Of a stretch of 64,000 nucleotides of DNA, positions 43,171 through 54,655 are shown piece after piece. A program made the translations under genes and the position numbers. The notes under the pieces were generated by a model that was given only the letters and a program-made list of their open reading frames with translations, made no database searches and had not been told where the DNA came from. The first letter of the stretch is position 1, and every line of letters starts with the position of its first letter. The stretch lies in NCBI GenBank assembly GCA_002633025.1, contig NMRB01002716.1, forward strand, positions 25,262 through 89,261, given 5' to 3'. This stretch comes from Notospermus geniculatus. Its lineage: Eukaryota; Nemertea; Pilidiophora; Heteronemertea; Lineidae.

Positions 43171-44865
43171 CTTCTGGACTTTCGCACGAAACCGTGCATG
43201 GCATGTTTCCCATCAACGATTATCACCCGAACTCGGTGCGAAAGCAGACCCCGCAAATGTCTTCTGCAACACATAAGGGCTTTGTAAACATCATTTAATT
43301 TAATCTGATTTTAACAACTCTTGTCGCGATATTGCTTTTCAACATTAAAATAATTCGTGTTTACATCAGACCATTTTATTTCATTATGTGTTTGTTGTTC
43401 GCGCCGGCGAAGATGCCGTGTCGCCAATTGCAGTATCTTATTGCAAAATAAATCTCAGTCTTCGTGATTGTAGGGGCGGGCATTGTTACCCGGCCGGAAC
43501 GCTATGCAAACATTCAGATCGACTGCTTATATCGTCTGATCATATTCATGGCGAGATGAACAGCCCCACGGCGAATTACCGGGTCGAGTAAGCGCATTGT
43601 GGCCGTTAGAAGCTTTGCGCCATCCGAATCTTGCCATCGAGATATCACACGTTGCCGGGATGAGATCTGATGATATGATATTGAACATGGTTTTTGTTAG
43701 TTTTTTTGTGGTTTTGTAAACTTTTTCAGCCAGATATAGATTGATTGATTGAATGATCATTACCAAAGTGACTTCCATCACGCTACCCCGCACGCTACTT
43801 TGTCATGCATAGAAGTGTCAGATATTCGGATGCGGATGACCAGGAAAGTGCCCACCATTTGATGACTGAGAATGCCCCCTCCCGTCTGCCAGGACCCGTT
43901 GCATCGTTTGGCGGACATTCAAAAACAGAGACACGTTCGATTATGCCCACCCACCGTGCAATGATGAAGCCAGCAATATGAAGCAACGAATGAAAATTGG
44001 GTAAGTATGAATCGCAATACCACGATTCGTCGGAATTGGCTCACTTCATACATGGGGGCACGATGCGAGTCAGGCTTCTCAATGTGGACAGCTTATGCTG
44101 CTACTGATGAAGGTAGATGCTTGCGATGAAGTCGGTAGCTTTTTAGAGAATGTCGCTGGACATGATGCATACTGTAGGCCTATATTACGTAGGTGTCGTC
44201 TCCGGCAGCAGGATGCGGAGAACCGCCACCTCACTCACAATCACCTGCAGGCTGAGATAATGGAACATCCAAAATGTCATTCAAGTGCTTACTATTTATT
44301 GAAATAACACAATATCGAAATGATAACTGGTTGTCCAAGATGTCTCCAAGGTGTAGGCTACCTCGCTTCTGCGCCACACATGTTGCCGGGGATACTGAAA
44401 CACCTCTTAAGTACCAATAACCGATGGCATCGTAACGGCAAGGAGGACACGGATATATTGTCAAAAAAGATAATAATATAAAAGAAAACTTCCTTTGATA
44501 CATACCGTACGGGTTTCTCGGGCAACAGGACCTGTTACCTGGACCGGTTTAGCCTTTGACGCCCTCGTGGACTTCAACAACCTCTGTTCCGTTCTTGAAG
44601 TGTGCGAAAAAATGGCACTTGATAAGTAACTGGTGCGCCTCTCTGATAAAATATCTGGCAAAAGTGACTGATTTTAATGTGACGAACAACCTCATGCCTT
44701 GGGATGTCGGTAAAAGATAGCGACATGGTGTCAAGGTGCTAATAACGAATGCCAGGCAACGGCTGAAAGAGCGGGATGTCGTAACTTGTTCGGGAACGGT
44801 CCCTCCCTTGAAGTCCGCAGCATAAGAGGGAAATTTTCTTACTCATATCATGCTGGCAATATGGA
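43171..44865. other. Intergenic, no gene seen
   Basis: Mixed-composition sequence. Open frames of 60-90 codons on both strands overlap each other and have no recognisable domain. Confidence 0.4.
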
Positions 44866-44867
44866 AA

Positions 44868-44896
44868 CAATGAAATGGTCCATGGACCATGTGCTC
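44868..44896 (+). repeat. Shared ATGGTCCATGGACCATGTGC word, copy a
   Basis: A word of about 29 bases containing AATGGTCCATGGACCATGTG is repeated at 58073-58101; flanking similarity is weak. GGTCCATGGACC is itself palindromic. Probably a remnant of an interspersed repeat. Confidence 0.5.
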
Positions 44897-45553
44897 ACCT
44901 GGGTGAATGTACCAGAAGAACGAACAGGTGTCAAGTCAATATGCTCCAGGGAACCACACCTGGTTAGAACATTCTTTGTGGTATTGTACATATATGAGAG
45001 CCAAAGTACATTTTTCAAGATGGACGACTGGCGGCCATATTTGAAGTGCAATTGAGCTAAAATTTGGCAAACATATTGAGGTTATCTACATCCATATTCG
45101 CAACAAGTTACAACAACCTGGTTTTCAGCCAACCTGGTTGTAGAGTTCAATTTTTTACATTTTGTTGAAAAGTAAAATGACAAGAAAACAATTAATATGA
45201 TATTGATGTATCATTTATTTTCTGAACAGCGTGAAAAATGTCTCAGATCACATGGATAGCATCATTACCGGTAATACCTCTTAACTAGCACACATGTGCT
45301 ACAGCTAGAAACTCATGATGTATATAATTTCGGACACTAATCAACAAGAAGAACAATAGTGCATAACAGGTTGACAGCGCAAATCCATAAATCTACAATT
45401 TATGGGTTTATTTCATGGAATATCAAGACCTCGTGCATTGGCATTGCACGGAGTTTGTTCCACTAAATGTACATGCATGTACCTAATTTCCTTTCTAAGA
45501 GGTCTTGTAACTTCTAACTTCTTTGGACAAGTGTTGCTTGAGGGATGGACCTC

Positions 45554-45809
45554 TTAAAGATAATGTATCACGGATATTTTCGCGGGCCACGAAATTCATT
45601 GTTTATTTACATTTTGTTTGTTTGTGTCCAGTCTTTCTTTGTCTTATGAGTAATTTGTTGGTGTCATGCCCATCTAGAAATTCTTTTGATATCGAAAGTA
45701 TTCAATTTGGTGAGTTGGCATGTTCCAAAAGTCCAAAATAACACAATGTAAACATCAATGTTTGCAAACATTGAATGTAAACAATGAAGTCGTGATATAT
45801 TATCTTTAA
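45554..45809. mobile_element. TTAA-flanked MITE, copy b
   Basis: TTAA at 45554-45557 and 45806-45809 bound inverted tips AGATAATGTATCACG and CGTGATATATTATCT. The interior equals the element at 24554-24784 in the opposite orientation. The tips are cleaner than in copy a, which fixes the element borders. piggyBac-type by its TTAA target; no coding capacity. Confidence 0.75.
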
Positions 45810-45901
45810 AGAAGCTACGGCATATGTAAGCTCATTGTGACCTCAGTCACTGACCAGTTTTGGCAAAAAGTATGGTAGTGGTACTGTTGATTGTCAACAA
45901 T

Positions 45902-45987
45902 ATCGAAAGAAGGGCGGTAACACCGATTTCTATGATCAACCTTTAATAGTTGATCATAGAAATCGATGTTACCGCCCTTCTTTCGAT
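45902..45987. repeat. Near-perfect 39-bp-arm hairpin
   Basis: Left arm ATCGAAAGAAGGGCGGTAAC... and right arm ...GTTACCGCCCTTCTTTCGAT pair over 39 bases with one mismatch, around the loop CTTTAATA. No second copy was seen in the window, so it is either a lone MITE or a structured RNA element. Confidence 0.8.
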
Positions 45988-47284
45988 AGTTTTGGCAAAA
46001 CCAATCGCATGTCGCTCTTAGCTTGACAGGTTGAGATCAAATGTTTGTCAATTTCAATATTGTCTGTCTATTATGAAATCTGAAACGATCTATTTCTTCC
46101 ATTCTCTTCTTGTGTCATCTTAGTTCGTTGAGGCTGACCTTCTGAGCAACATGCGACTGCCTTCGCCAGTGAGTCAGAGCCAGTCACATACATAGTATGG
46201 AAAGAAACTTACTGTCATTTTCTGCAAGCACAGATGGAGATTTAACCTTGTTAAATGCCCCTGATTAAACTGGACCAATACTATTAAAGCTATCTGAAAT
46301 GGATGATGAGCGAAGCTACTGAAACAGGTGTATGGTCTGTCCAGGCTTTGAAGACTGCAGGTAAATCAAGCCCAGAGGATGCAGGGCTGGGTTGTTCAAA
46401 ACACCGTTGTGCTATTTTGGCGTGATCTCTAACATGGCATTATCTGCAATGGAGATAATGCCAAGATAAATGTAGCACTAACGTCACGTTACTGACAACT
46501 GTTTTGAATAATCGGGCCCTGGATTATAATCATCCCAGCAATATGTCAGGAATTACATGAATTAAGGATGAGGGAAAGATGACTGAAGTTAAGCCCTCAT
46601 AGGCCTACAGGTACAGCTCACAATGTCATTTATTTGACTTTTGGCAAAGATGATGCATAAATATGGTTTAATATTCACAACTATTTTGTGCAAAATGTTA
46701 AACTACATGTATTTTTAATACACATGTAGGCTATGCACATGTATAAAGCTCATGCAAAAGTTTGTCATCTAGTTGTTTGTCTTGTATGTACACAAGTGTA
46801 CATGTACAATGTGATCTACCTGGATTTCTCTCCCAAAATGTCACTTCTCTGTTCCCGACATCTGTGCATTCAATTCCACTGACTGGTACATGTACATGTA
46901 CGTGTAGCAGTGTGCAAGGGATAGTAAATACATTACTGAAGCCTAGAGAAGCCAACAACCTACTACTGCCACGAATGACTACAGATAGACCTTTTGTCCA
47001 AATTGCTGGCTTCAGCCCAAAAACTGAACAGAATTCATAGAATTCAGACAGTAATGTTGTTAGAGGAGATTCCTAAACAACCAACATTTTTCAATGGAAT
47101 GTCTTCTACTCCACTTTTCTAAACACGATTTGACATCACAGTTATGATGAACAGGGAGGGGTTCATCCTATCTAGGCCAGGTTTGAACCACATTCTCATG
47201 GTGCAGACGACCCATCAGCTTGACGGCACACTTTCCTGGACCTGAAAATATACAACAGAAAATTGTCTCAACACTACATGTTAC
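45988..47284. other. Intergenic, no gene seen
   Basis: Contains TACATG microsatellites near 46797 and 46888. No coding signal was recognised. Confidence 0.4.
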
Positions 47285-47478
47285 ATCTGCCCCAAGTTTG
47301 AAAAGACACTATCTTCTCAATCAGTGAAGATTTCTAAAAGCCTTGGAATATATGAATTGGAAAGAATTCGAAGAAACATTCTTTAGATGGTAGATATGAA
47401 CAACTTTCTTCAATGTTCCAATCAATACCATAGGATGTGAGACAACTTCTGACAGAAGAGATGTCGTCTGCTGGACTC
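47285..47478 (+). repeat. Dispersed repeat family R1, copy c
   Basis: Matches 1812-2005 through TCTGCCCCAAGTTTG, GAATTCGAAGAAACATTCTT, ACCATAGGATGTGAGACAAC and GATGTCGTCTGCTGG. The divergence level is similar to copies a and b. Confidence 0.75.
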
Positions 47479-49593
47479 AAGGGGAGATGAGTTTACAGTT
47501 AGCAGATTGAAATCGACACATTGTTCAACTGGAAGAGTACAGCAGCTCCAGTGTTTTTGTGCATGCACTCAACGATGGAGTACCCTGAACAGAACTTTCT
47601 CACCATCCTCACACAAAAACCATCAAGATGGGTCCATCTCATCAGAGCAAGCTCACCGCCAAACCTTGAACTCTGTTTGATAACGACAGACTTGTAGTTT
47701 TTAAGAACAGCCATAAAAAGGAAAGAGTCAACTGATTCAGGTGAATCATTCACCTTCCAAATGCTGTACCATGAACTTGTCAAAGGAAGGAACCTGAACA
47801 AATGTGACAAATATCCCACATCGACCATTGAAAAATTTGTTTCAAAATATCTTTTTCTCAACAAACAGTTTTAAACAGGAAGAGATCAACAGAGAGATAA
47901 AACATGAAAAGTTGAATTATAAAGTGGACAGAGAAAAGGCATTGGATTGTAACCAAGTCCAACAACAAATATCCCACATCAACTTAGAAACTTTCCACAA
48001 GATTCATCGCCATGACTTTAGGAGTTGAAAGTGCGGTATGGTAACACGGCACAAAAGTGTTTGTGACCCCAAAGCCATAAGAATAACGAACAGTTGGAGG
48101 AAACCTCGGGAAATAAAATCAACCAGATTAGCGCATTATTGTCACAATCTAAGACGAAATGGTGTGAAATCTGTGAAGTTTAATCTCCCCGTTGAAAGGT
48201 TTCACAATGCCAACGACAGATCTGCATCAACAGAGCACAGCGCCCCGCAAACAGTTACCATCACGCCGATCTCATCTTCAAACACACTGAAACCGCTCGT
48301 AAACGGCTGGTACCATCACTCGGCTATTATCATTGACCAGCCCTCCGTCAATAAGGACCCATTTCCCATCCATTATTGGGTATAGAGATAATAGTGTTAG
48401 GAATTTTGCAATGGGGGGCAAGAATCCCCAACCAATTCACTCTTGATCGCTACTTTGTTCAAAACAATTGTTCTCCTCCATTTTTTTTGTCATGGTCTTG
48501 TATCCGCATGTTTTTGATTCACGGCTCTCTATTTAGGCAGCTGAATCTTTTGCCGGCGGCACTTTTGCTTCTGTTTACTTTATTAATCTTAACTGTTCGC
48601 TTGTTTGTGGGTGTCTTTTTGATTCAGGTTTGAGTCTGCCCAAGTCATTAGCAGCGAGCTTAATTAGTCTCTGCTGAAGAGCTACTGTCACGTTCTTTGC
48701 CATATGTGGACATGTGTCAAATCTGAGAAAATTATTTCCAAGGGGACAATCAAATTTAACATTAAACTCCAGTTATACTCAAATGGACGAGAGATGCACG
48801 CTACATCTTGACGAAGAAGAAAAAGAAAGAATCATTTTGGAGTGTTTGTACCCTGACAAAGAATTAAGCAGCATGAAATTGGTCATACCATCACCAAGAA
48901 AAGGTAACACCAGATTTTCTTGGGGATTTGTTTCTTCCGCTTTAACAAAGGTTTTTTAAACAAATGATGCAGTTTCTCTGTATTTTCCAAGCGATATCCA
49001 GGAAGTCAGAATCCTAGCTTGCTAATTGATTTAGCAACCGAAATGCTTGGTGACTTTTTAGAACTAATTCTAGAACTCTGAAAATCTGAATGGATTATCA
49101 ATACCGACAGTATCATACTGAGAACCATCAACTTTTGTGTACAGAATTCATTCCTTTATAATTCCTTGCGTTATGAATGAAAATTTACCAACTTCACCAA
49201 GATACACTATACAGTGGAAATTCCATGAAGTGTGCCATCCTGATGTGTCAACATCTCAGCAGCCGAATGCAGAATGTCAGCAATGCCCAGAATGACAAGC
49301 AAAGAAACCGACCCAACATTTTTCAAAACAGCCCTTGGAGAATGTTTTCAAAGATGTTGTCTGTTGAGAATACAGTGAATGTAGTAGAAAGAGAACACAT
49401 TGGTTCAAGGACTTAGAGAGGAGAGAAACTTGACCTGAAATATCAGGAGTCAAAATTTTTTGGAGTTTTTGCATTCTTTCTTAATACTCGGGTATGTCAT
49501 TGCAAATTTTCTGAAACCATAATTCTGTTATCAGAGAAGAAAATTCTCCAATGAACAAGTGACCTGCCTGAAATGGTGAGCCAAATATGGATG
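47479..49593. other. Intergenic, no gene supported
   Basis: Several frames of 74-121 codons (47499-47864 minus, 48038-48385 plus, 48714-48959 plus) were examined. None has a domain, a signal or clear splice sites. The one at 48714 has a protein-like acidic middle (MDERCTLHLDEEEKERIILE) and could be an exon fragment, but support is weak. Confidence 0.3.
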
Positions 49594-49871
49594 TTAAAGC
49601 CCCACTGTATTGAATCTAAAAAACGCAAATCATCGCCGCGATTCTTGACGTCAGTGCACGACGTCACGACGTGTAAAATGTACTACGCTCTGTCTCAATA
49701 CATTAGAGCCCTCCCTGCAGTTTTTTTTCAATGTGTGCTGAAAACTAGGCCTTGATTCTCTGAAACACGCATCGGGCAAGCATTTTGGGGACTATGGGGG
49801 CTATGAAGCCTCTGTTTGCATTCTTCTAACATTTTGAAAATATCGTAAAATTCAATACAGTGGGGCTTTAA
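49594..49871. mobile_element. TTAA-flanked MITE with AGCCCCACTGTATTGAAT tips
   Basis: TTAA at both borders (49594-49597 and 49868-49871), then perfect 18-base inverted tips AGCCCCACTGTATTGAAT. Total 278 bases; non-coding inside, with a TGACGTC-rich centre. A different family from the other TTAA element, but also piggyBac-like by target site. Confidence 0.8.
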
Positions 49872-50504
49872 AGAAAAGAAGTTTGATCAGTGGATTTTGC
49901 ACAGAGAGAAAATCATATTTGTTGGTAAAAAATTATATTTGATCGTGTCTTCAGACCAGAGCAACCCTAGTTGGACAGTACTTTCCAAATGGACCAGAGT
50001 AAAGCGAGGCCGCCTCTTTAAGGGTTGGTACTAGAAGGAAATGAACGGTAACAGCATGATTTGTTACTTAGGCAACAGGACATCTTGAGAGATTGGTTAT
50101 CAGAAATGACGGATTGGTAACACTGGTTTATTAGATCAGGGTCCCCAGCCACATGATGAATGTATCTACACAGCGTTCAGAATTCATGGGATAATGGAAA
50201 TTAAAATCGAAAAAAAATAAAATAGAGAAAATTGATGGTTTTTAATTTTTTGCATCTTATCTAGCATGTTGAAAACTTTAAAAAAAATTATTTTGTGAAA
50301 AAAAGAATTTGGTCCATCACAAAATTTTTGTCAGAAAACTCTTCTTCAGAAAAGGAATTCAGAGATCAATAAAATTTTAACTACAAAATTTTAACAACCC
50401 TAAATGACATGAGGTCTGAAAAAATTCAAACACCAGTCATTCTTCCAACATGCAAACCATGGTGTGAGTTTCTATTTCATAGGTAGAATCAAAAGTAAAA
50501 GACA
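49872..50504. other. Intergenic, AT-rich, nothing seen
   Basis: A/T-rich sequence with A-runs; no feature was recognised. Confidence 0.4.
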
Positions 50505-50804
50505 CCAGGGTTTCCGCCAGAGGGTAAAATGGGTAAAATTCCGTACCCTTAAATTTTTCAAGGGTACGGATCCGTACCCTCAAAAACGTTGGGCAACCAT
50601 TTTTCCATGACATGCCGGACGAAACCAAACAACCGGCATGACCGCGCGGGGATTTTATGCTTCAAAATACGCCTAAAATGGCACCAAACATCGTTTAAAA
50701 CCTTTTTAAAAATCAACAAAAAAACTTTTTCAAAAAAAAATTTTTTTTTTCAAAACAAATTTTTTGGTCCGTACCCTCTTTTTTTTTTCTGGCGGAAACC
50801 CTGG
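50505..50804. mobile_element. MITE with CAGGGTTTCCGCCAGA ends
   Basis: CAGGGTTTCCGCCAGA at the left pairs with TCTGGCGGAAACCCTG at the right except at the innermost bases, and GACAC is present on both outer sides as a possible target duplication. The interior repeats the GGTACGGATCCGTACCCT palindrome. It contains runs of A and T and no gene. Confidence 0.75.
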
Positions 50805-53800
50805 ACACAAAATGATTTTTGTCGAGAATAGGCCTTTAAAGGATACATTATTATAAAAAATTTCAAAGGTGAGCTCACTTATGAGTTTTTCCATACATAT
50901 ATGACACCATATATTTATGGTTTTTGGTACAATTCAGCACACCCTAACAAATCATCAAGTTAGACAGTGAACATGCAAGACACTTTCAGATGGATCAGTG
51001 ACAGTGAGCAGCAAAAGAGTAAAACATTTAAGAACAGCCTATAGTCGTCTCATCCATTACTCCCCAGGGATTCTAATTTCTATTTGATTGGACATTAACT
51101 GCTTCTCTAGGAGAGCAGCTACTTCTATTGTGTTATGATTCAACGAGTGATTACTCCGTCTCCACACGATGATGACAAAACTAATTGAAAAGTCGCCCAA
51201 CAGGATCAGTGCTACCATTCGACTTGGACTTGCTGCTTTCAAGCAAAGCCAAAGATTTTCTCAATGAGGTACTACTACTAATTCCACGACGCTGCGGTAG
51301 TGTCATCCAGATCATATTCTGCGATGACAAAGTGGGGCGAATGTTACCTCCCAATTAATTCTGAAAATACACCCTACCACTAGGCCGAGCTAAAATGTGA
51401 CTGGCTGCAAAAGTAGACGCTGTCGCAACCTGTTCAGTGTTTGAATCTCAGCGAGAAAAACTTTGTATGCCAGTGTGGTGAAGATACAACGGACTAAATG
51501 TGCGAAATTGAAAATGTTTCTGCGTTGATGACTTTTCTTCCTGCGATGTAAAGCGTTTTAAACAGACGCAGATCTTAAGAAGAGAAATAGATTGAAAAAG
51601 AAATATTAATTTGAGAGTTTTACAAGGAGAGCATGCTGTAGTTTGGGAAAAATATTGATCTGAAGATGTCCATTCTGCAGCCCAAGTACTGATATGAGTT
51701 CACCCTCAGAACAAGTTCCAGAACTCAGGCCAGTTTACTTCTCATGGAGCAAGCAATGGGAGCTGAGAAAAACGGCCGAGCTGGAGTGGTACATGAGTTA
51801 GCAGACACCATCCGTCAGGTCAGCCCCAACAACTCAGCGGCCAATATCCTTCACAGGGGACTCCCCATTTTACGAGGAAGCAATGAATTGGCACCCTTGT
51901 TGTTGATAGCCTAATATTAGTTCTGGAGAATTGGCCATATACATCACTAGATACCCAACCCGACAATATTCCTAAGGACAAACCACGGCGAACAGTGTGA
52001 AATGCTTGCCGGGAAATTGGTTATGAGTTTGGTAATTATTCCGAGATGAGCTGGTGTTTGCGCCGCACAAAAGCGCAGTTGATTGATAACGTTTTTCATT
52101 ATCCTTACCCGCAGTTTGAAATGCGCTGCACTTGTCGTGTTGGTACTGTTCAATGATTTACTGGGGTCCATATTAGAAACACCAGGTATTTATTAATGGG
52201 CAAAAGTCGTAAACTCCACGCCAGGAGATGACACTAAGGATAAAAGAGTCTGGCAGAGTATCAACCCTAATGTTACTCTATCCTATTCTTGTATTGTACT
52301 TCCTGATCTGGTTGCCTCCCCGTGTCAACTCGCCATCGATTTCTATTATAAATGTTATAAAGTGATTAATTGCGATGACAATTATGAGGCATATTGTTCC
52401 CTTCACTGTTTTACAACGATAAATTTGTCAGTTGGTGTCTTGCAATTAAGCGGCATTTTGTCAGTATTATAGCTCTTTTGAAATATATTGAACTGACTTG
52501 GAGTGGGACAGAAAGTCCTAAATCATTGGCTGTTCTTGCGATACTGGTGAGTTTTTGCAATCACCCGGTTAGGCCAAAGACTAAGCTTATCTATTGTTTA
52601 GACAATAGAAAATCATAACCTATTATGTAATTTTAGGTCCATTCAGGTGATTGCGAAAACCCTCTATTGGTCTACTCTTTCCCAGGAAACAGAAATGTGT
52701 GTCAAGATCTCAACACGCAGTGTTACTGCGATATCATGGAGTTAGAGACAGGTTGCATGGGGAACAGTCCGCACAACGTCAACAGAGGAACTGTGAAGCA
52801 ACTCTCAAATTTCTTCCCAGCGCTGTGGAGGTTTGATCAGTCGATACATTAGGTGACAAAAAGAACAGCAAGTTTGTTGGTGATGTTTGATTTCATGGAT
52901 GGTGGTCTACCTGTGACAACATTCATACAGACCAAATACTGGCTGATGGAAATATTATCAGTTCTTCAACACCTGAATAATAGAATACAAGATCTAATCT
53001 GAATTATAATCTATGCAAGAGTTATAACCACACAGAACTCAATAACCTGACACCGGGACAACTCAAAATCTACACTGACTGAGGGGTACTCAACGTGGTC
53101 CCACTGAGTGTTCTGAGTGGCAAGGGAAAGAAGGTAGGTCAGACTCAGCATCAGGCAAAACATGTACAAATTGTGACCCGCTCCAGCAAACGCTGGCACA
53201 TGTCGCAACCGAGCAAAGAGTTCAGCACAATAGCTGAAATGTAAGTCTCTGCAGGTTTACAACTGGAAGTGGACAGCAGTGATAATAGTTGAGTAAACTG
53301 ATGATCACTTACAACAAGCACCTACCAGTACCTTTTGCCAGAGCAGGTCACAGTTTGGTGCAAGACAGTGTCAAAAATAATATAATGATTTCTGAAGATC
53401 GCATCCTGGCTAAAATGGTAAATCCGAAAAAAAGACCAAGAAAGGGGCAAGACCCGCATCCTCTGATAAACCACTATTTAGTCTCAAAATACCTTCTTTA
53501 CGAAAAGTGCAAGATACTCCTGCGGTTCACCAAACCCCTACTTTCCCATCTCTGCCAGCAGGTAGAACTTGGTGATCTAACCGAGAAACGTAGACTGGGT
53601 CAACCGTAAAGAAATATTTTCATATCTCTTCACAGGAAGTGTTCGGCACTTCACACAACCATTTGTCAATATTTTCTGTGGAGTATTTTGCATAATTGTA
53701 ACATTATTCCTAGTTGCTATTGCTATTTTGTGTTTCCAGTATGATGAGAGCCAAGTACAAATGTAACAAGCGAAGTACATCTCTAAAAACTGTAAGTTAA

Positions 53801-54310
53801 TACAGGGCCAGAACTTGGTTTTAGTCCGGGGTCGGGCGGGGGTGGGGTAGCGGTGGCGGTGGGTGTTGGTAAAAAACCTCTTTTGGCAATTTTGCAACCT
53901 TTCTGCAGCCGAACTTTGCATGAAAAACACATTTTTCGTTAGGTGTGTGTGTGTGGGGGGGGGGGAGGGGCATTTTCCCCCATCCCCTATATGCTGCTGT
54001 GAGGGCCCTTGTGGGCCTGTCCAAATACTTGTTATCAAGAAGACAGAGATGATGCAAACAGCAACGTGCATCGCAAAATACATAAATTATACTTCTTTTT
54101 CGTTCATGACAGAAAGTTGTCTTCCATCACTGAAAGCAACACTGATCAGTCACCTTGTGGAGAAACTGACGTCAACTTGTAATTGTAGAGAAACTGAAGA
54201 GCAGCAACTTAATGACAAAGAGATCAAAGGTGATCAATGAATTATGATGAAGAAAGTTAATTTCTGACTATAAACTGGGAGGAAAATTCACCACGACCTG
54301 CACAACTTAC
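50805..54310. other. Intergenic or 3' intron of the HTATSF1 homologue
   Basis: The HTATSF1 exon at 54311 ends in a strong donor, so its remaining 3' exons should lie here on the minus strand or beyond. I could not identify the expected acidic tail. A GT/G-run microsatellite at about 53945-53970 and a flanking AGGGCCAGAACTTGG relic are the only repeats noticed. Confidence 0.4.
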
Positions 54311-54655
54311 CTCCATTGCTCTCTTGTCAGTTTCAACAGAAATGGCATCACCTTCAGAACTTTTCGAGGACACAGAAACTTCTGGTTTTTCTTTCGATTC
54401 TTCTTTCTTCAGATCACTACCTTCTCCTCCTACTTTTGTTTCAGAACCCTCCCCAGTCTCTAAAAACTTCTCCCATTTTTTTAACCGGGCCTCGCGTTCT
54501 GCTTCTGATTCCTTGATATCATATTTAGCTTTCCCATCCCATGTTTCAGCAGAAAGTTGCCGCCCGGCAAACCATCGACCGTTTAATGCCTCTATACAAA
54601 CATCCGCCTCCTCTGGTTCCTTGAATGCAACTGTTGTTACACCTTCAGGATTTCT
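54311..54655 (-). CDS. HTATSF1: HTATSF1 homologue, third exon in the window
   Basis: 345 bases, 115 codons, acceptor (ttattccag/AGAAAT), donor (ATGGAG/GTAAGT), phase 0. It holds the second half of the UHM, including GRWFAGRQL with the R-x-F signature, then WDGKAKYDI, a basic/acidic helix and a Glu/Lys/Ser-rich linker (GEGSETKVGGEGSDLKKEES). Reading through the donor would add 17 codons to a stop at 54257, but the donor is strong and the tail is normally much longer. Confidence 0.93.

Noticed and set aside
48038-48385. 115-codon plus-strand frame
   Set aside because: ATG start but no recognisable domain, no splice signals and no second copy. It is compatible with chance in this composition.
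53577-54083. 168-codon minus-strand frame
   Set aside because: It spans a G-run microsatellite and a transposon-like stretch. It has no domain, and the overlapping frames are equally open.
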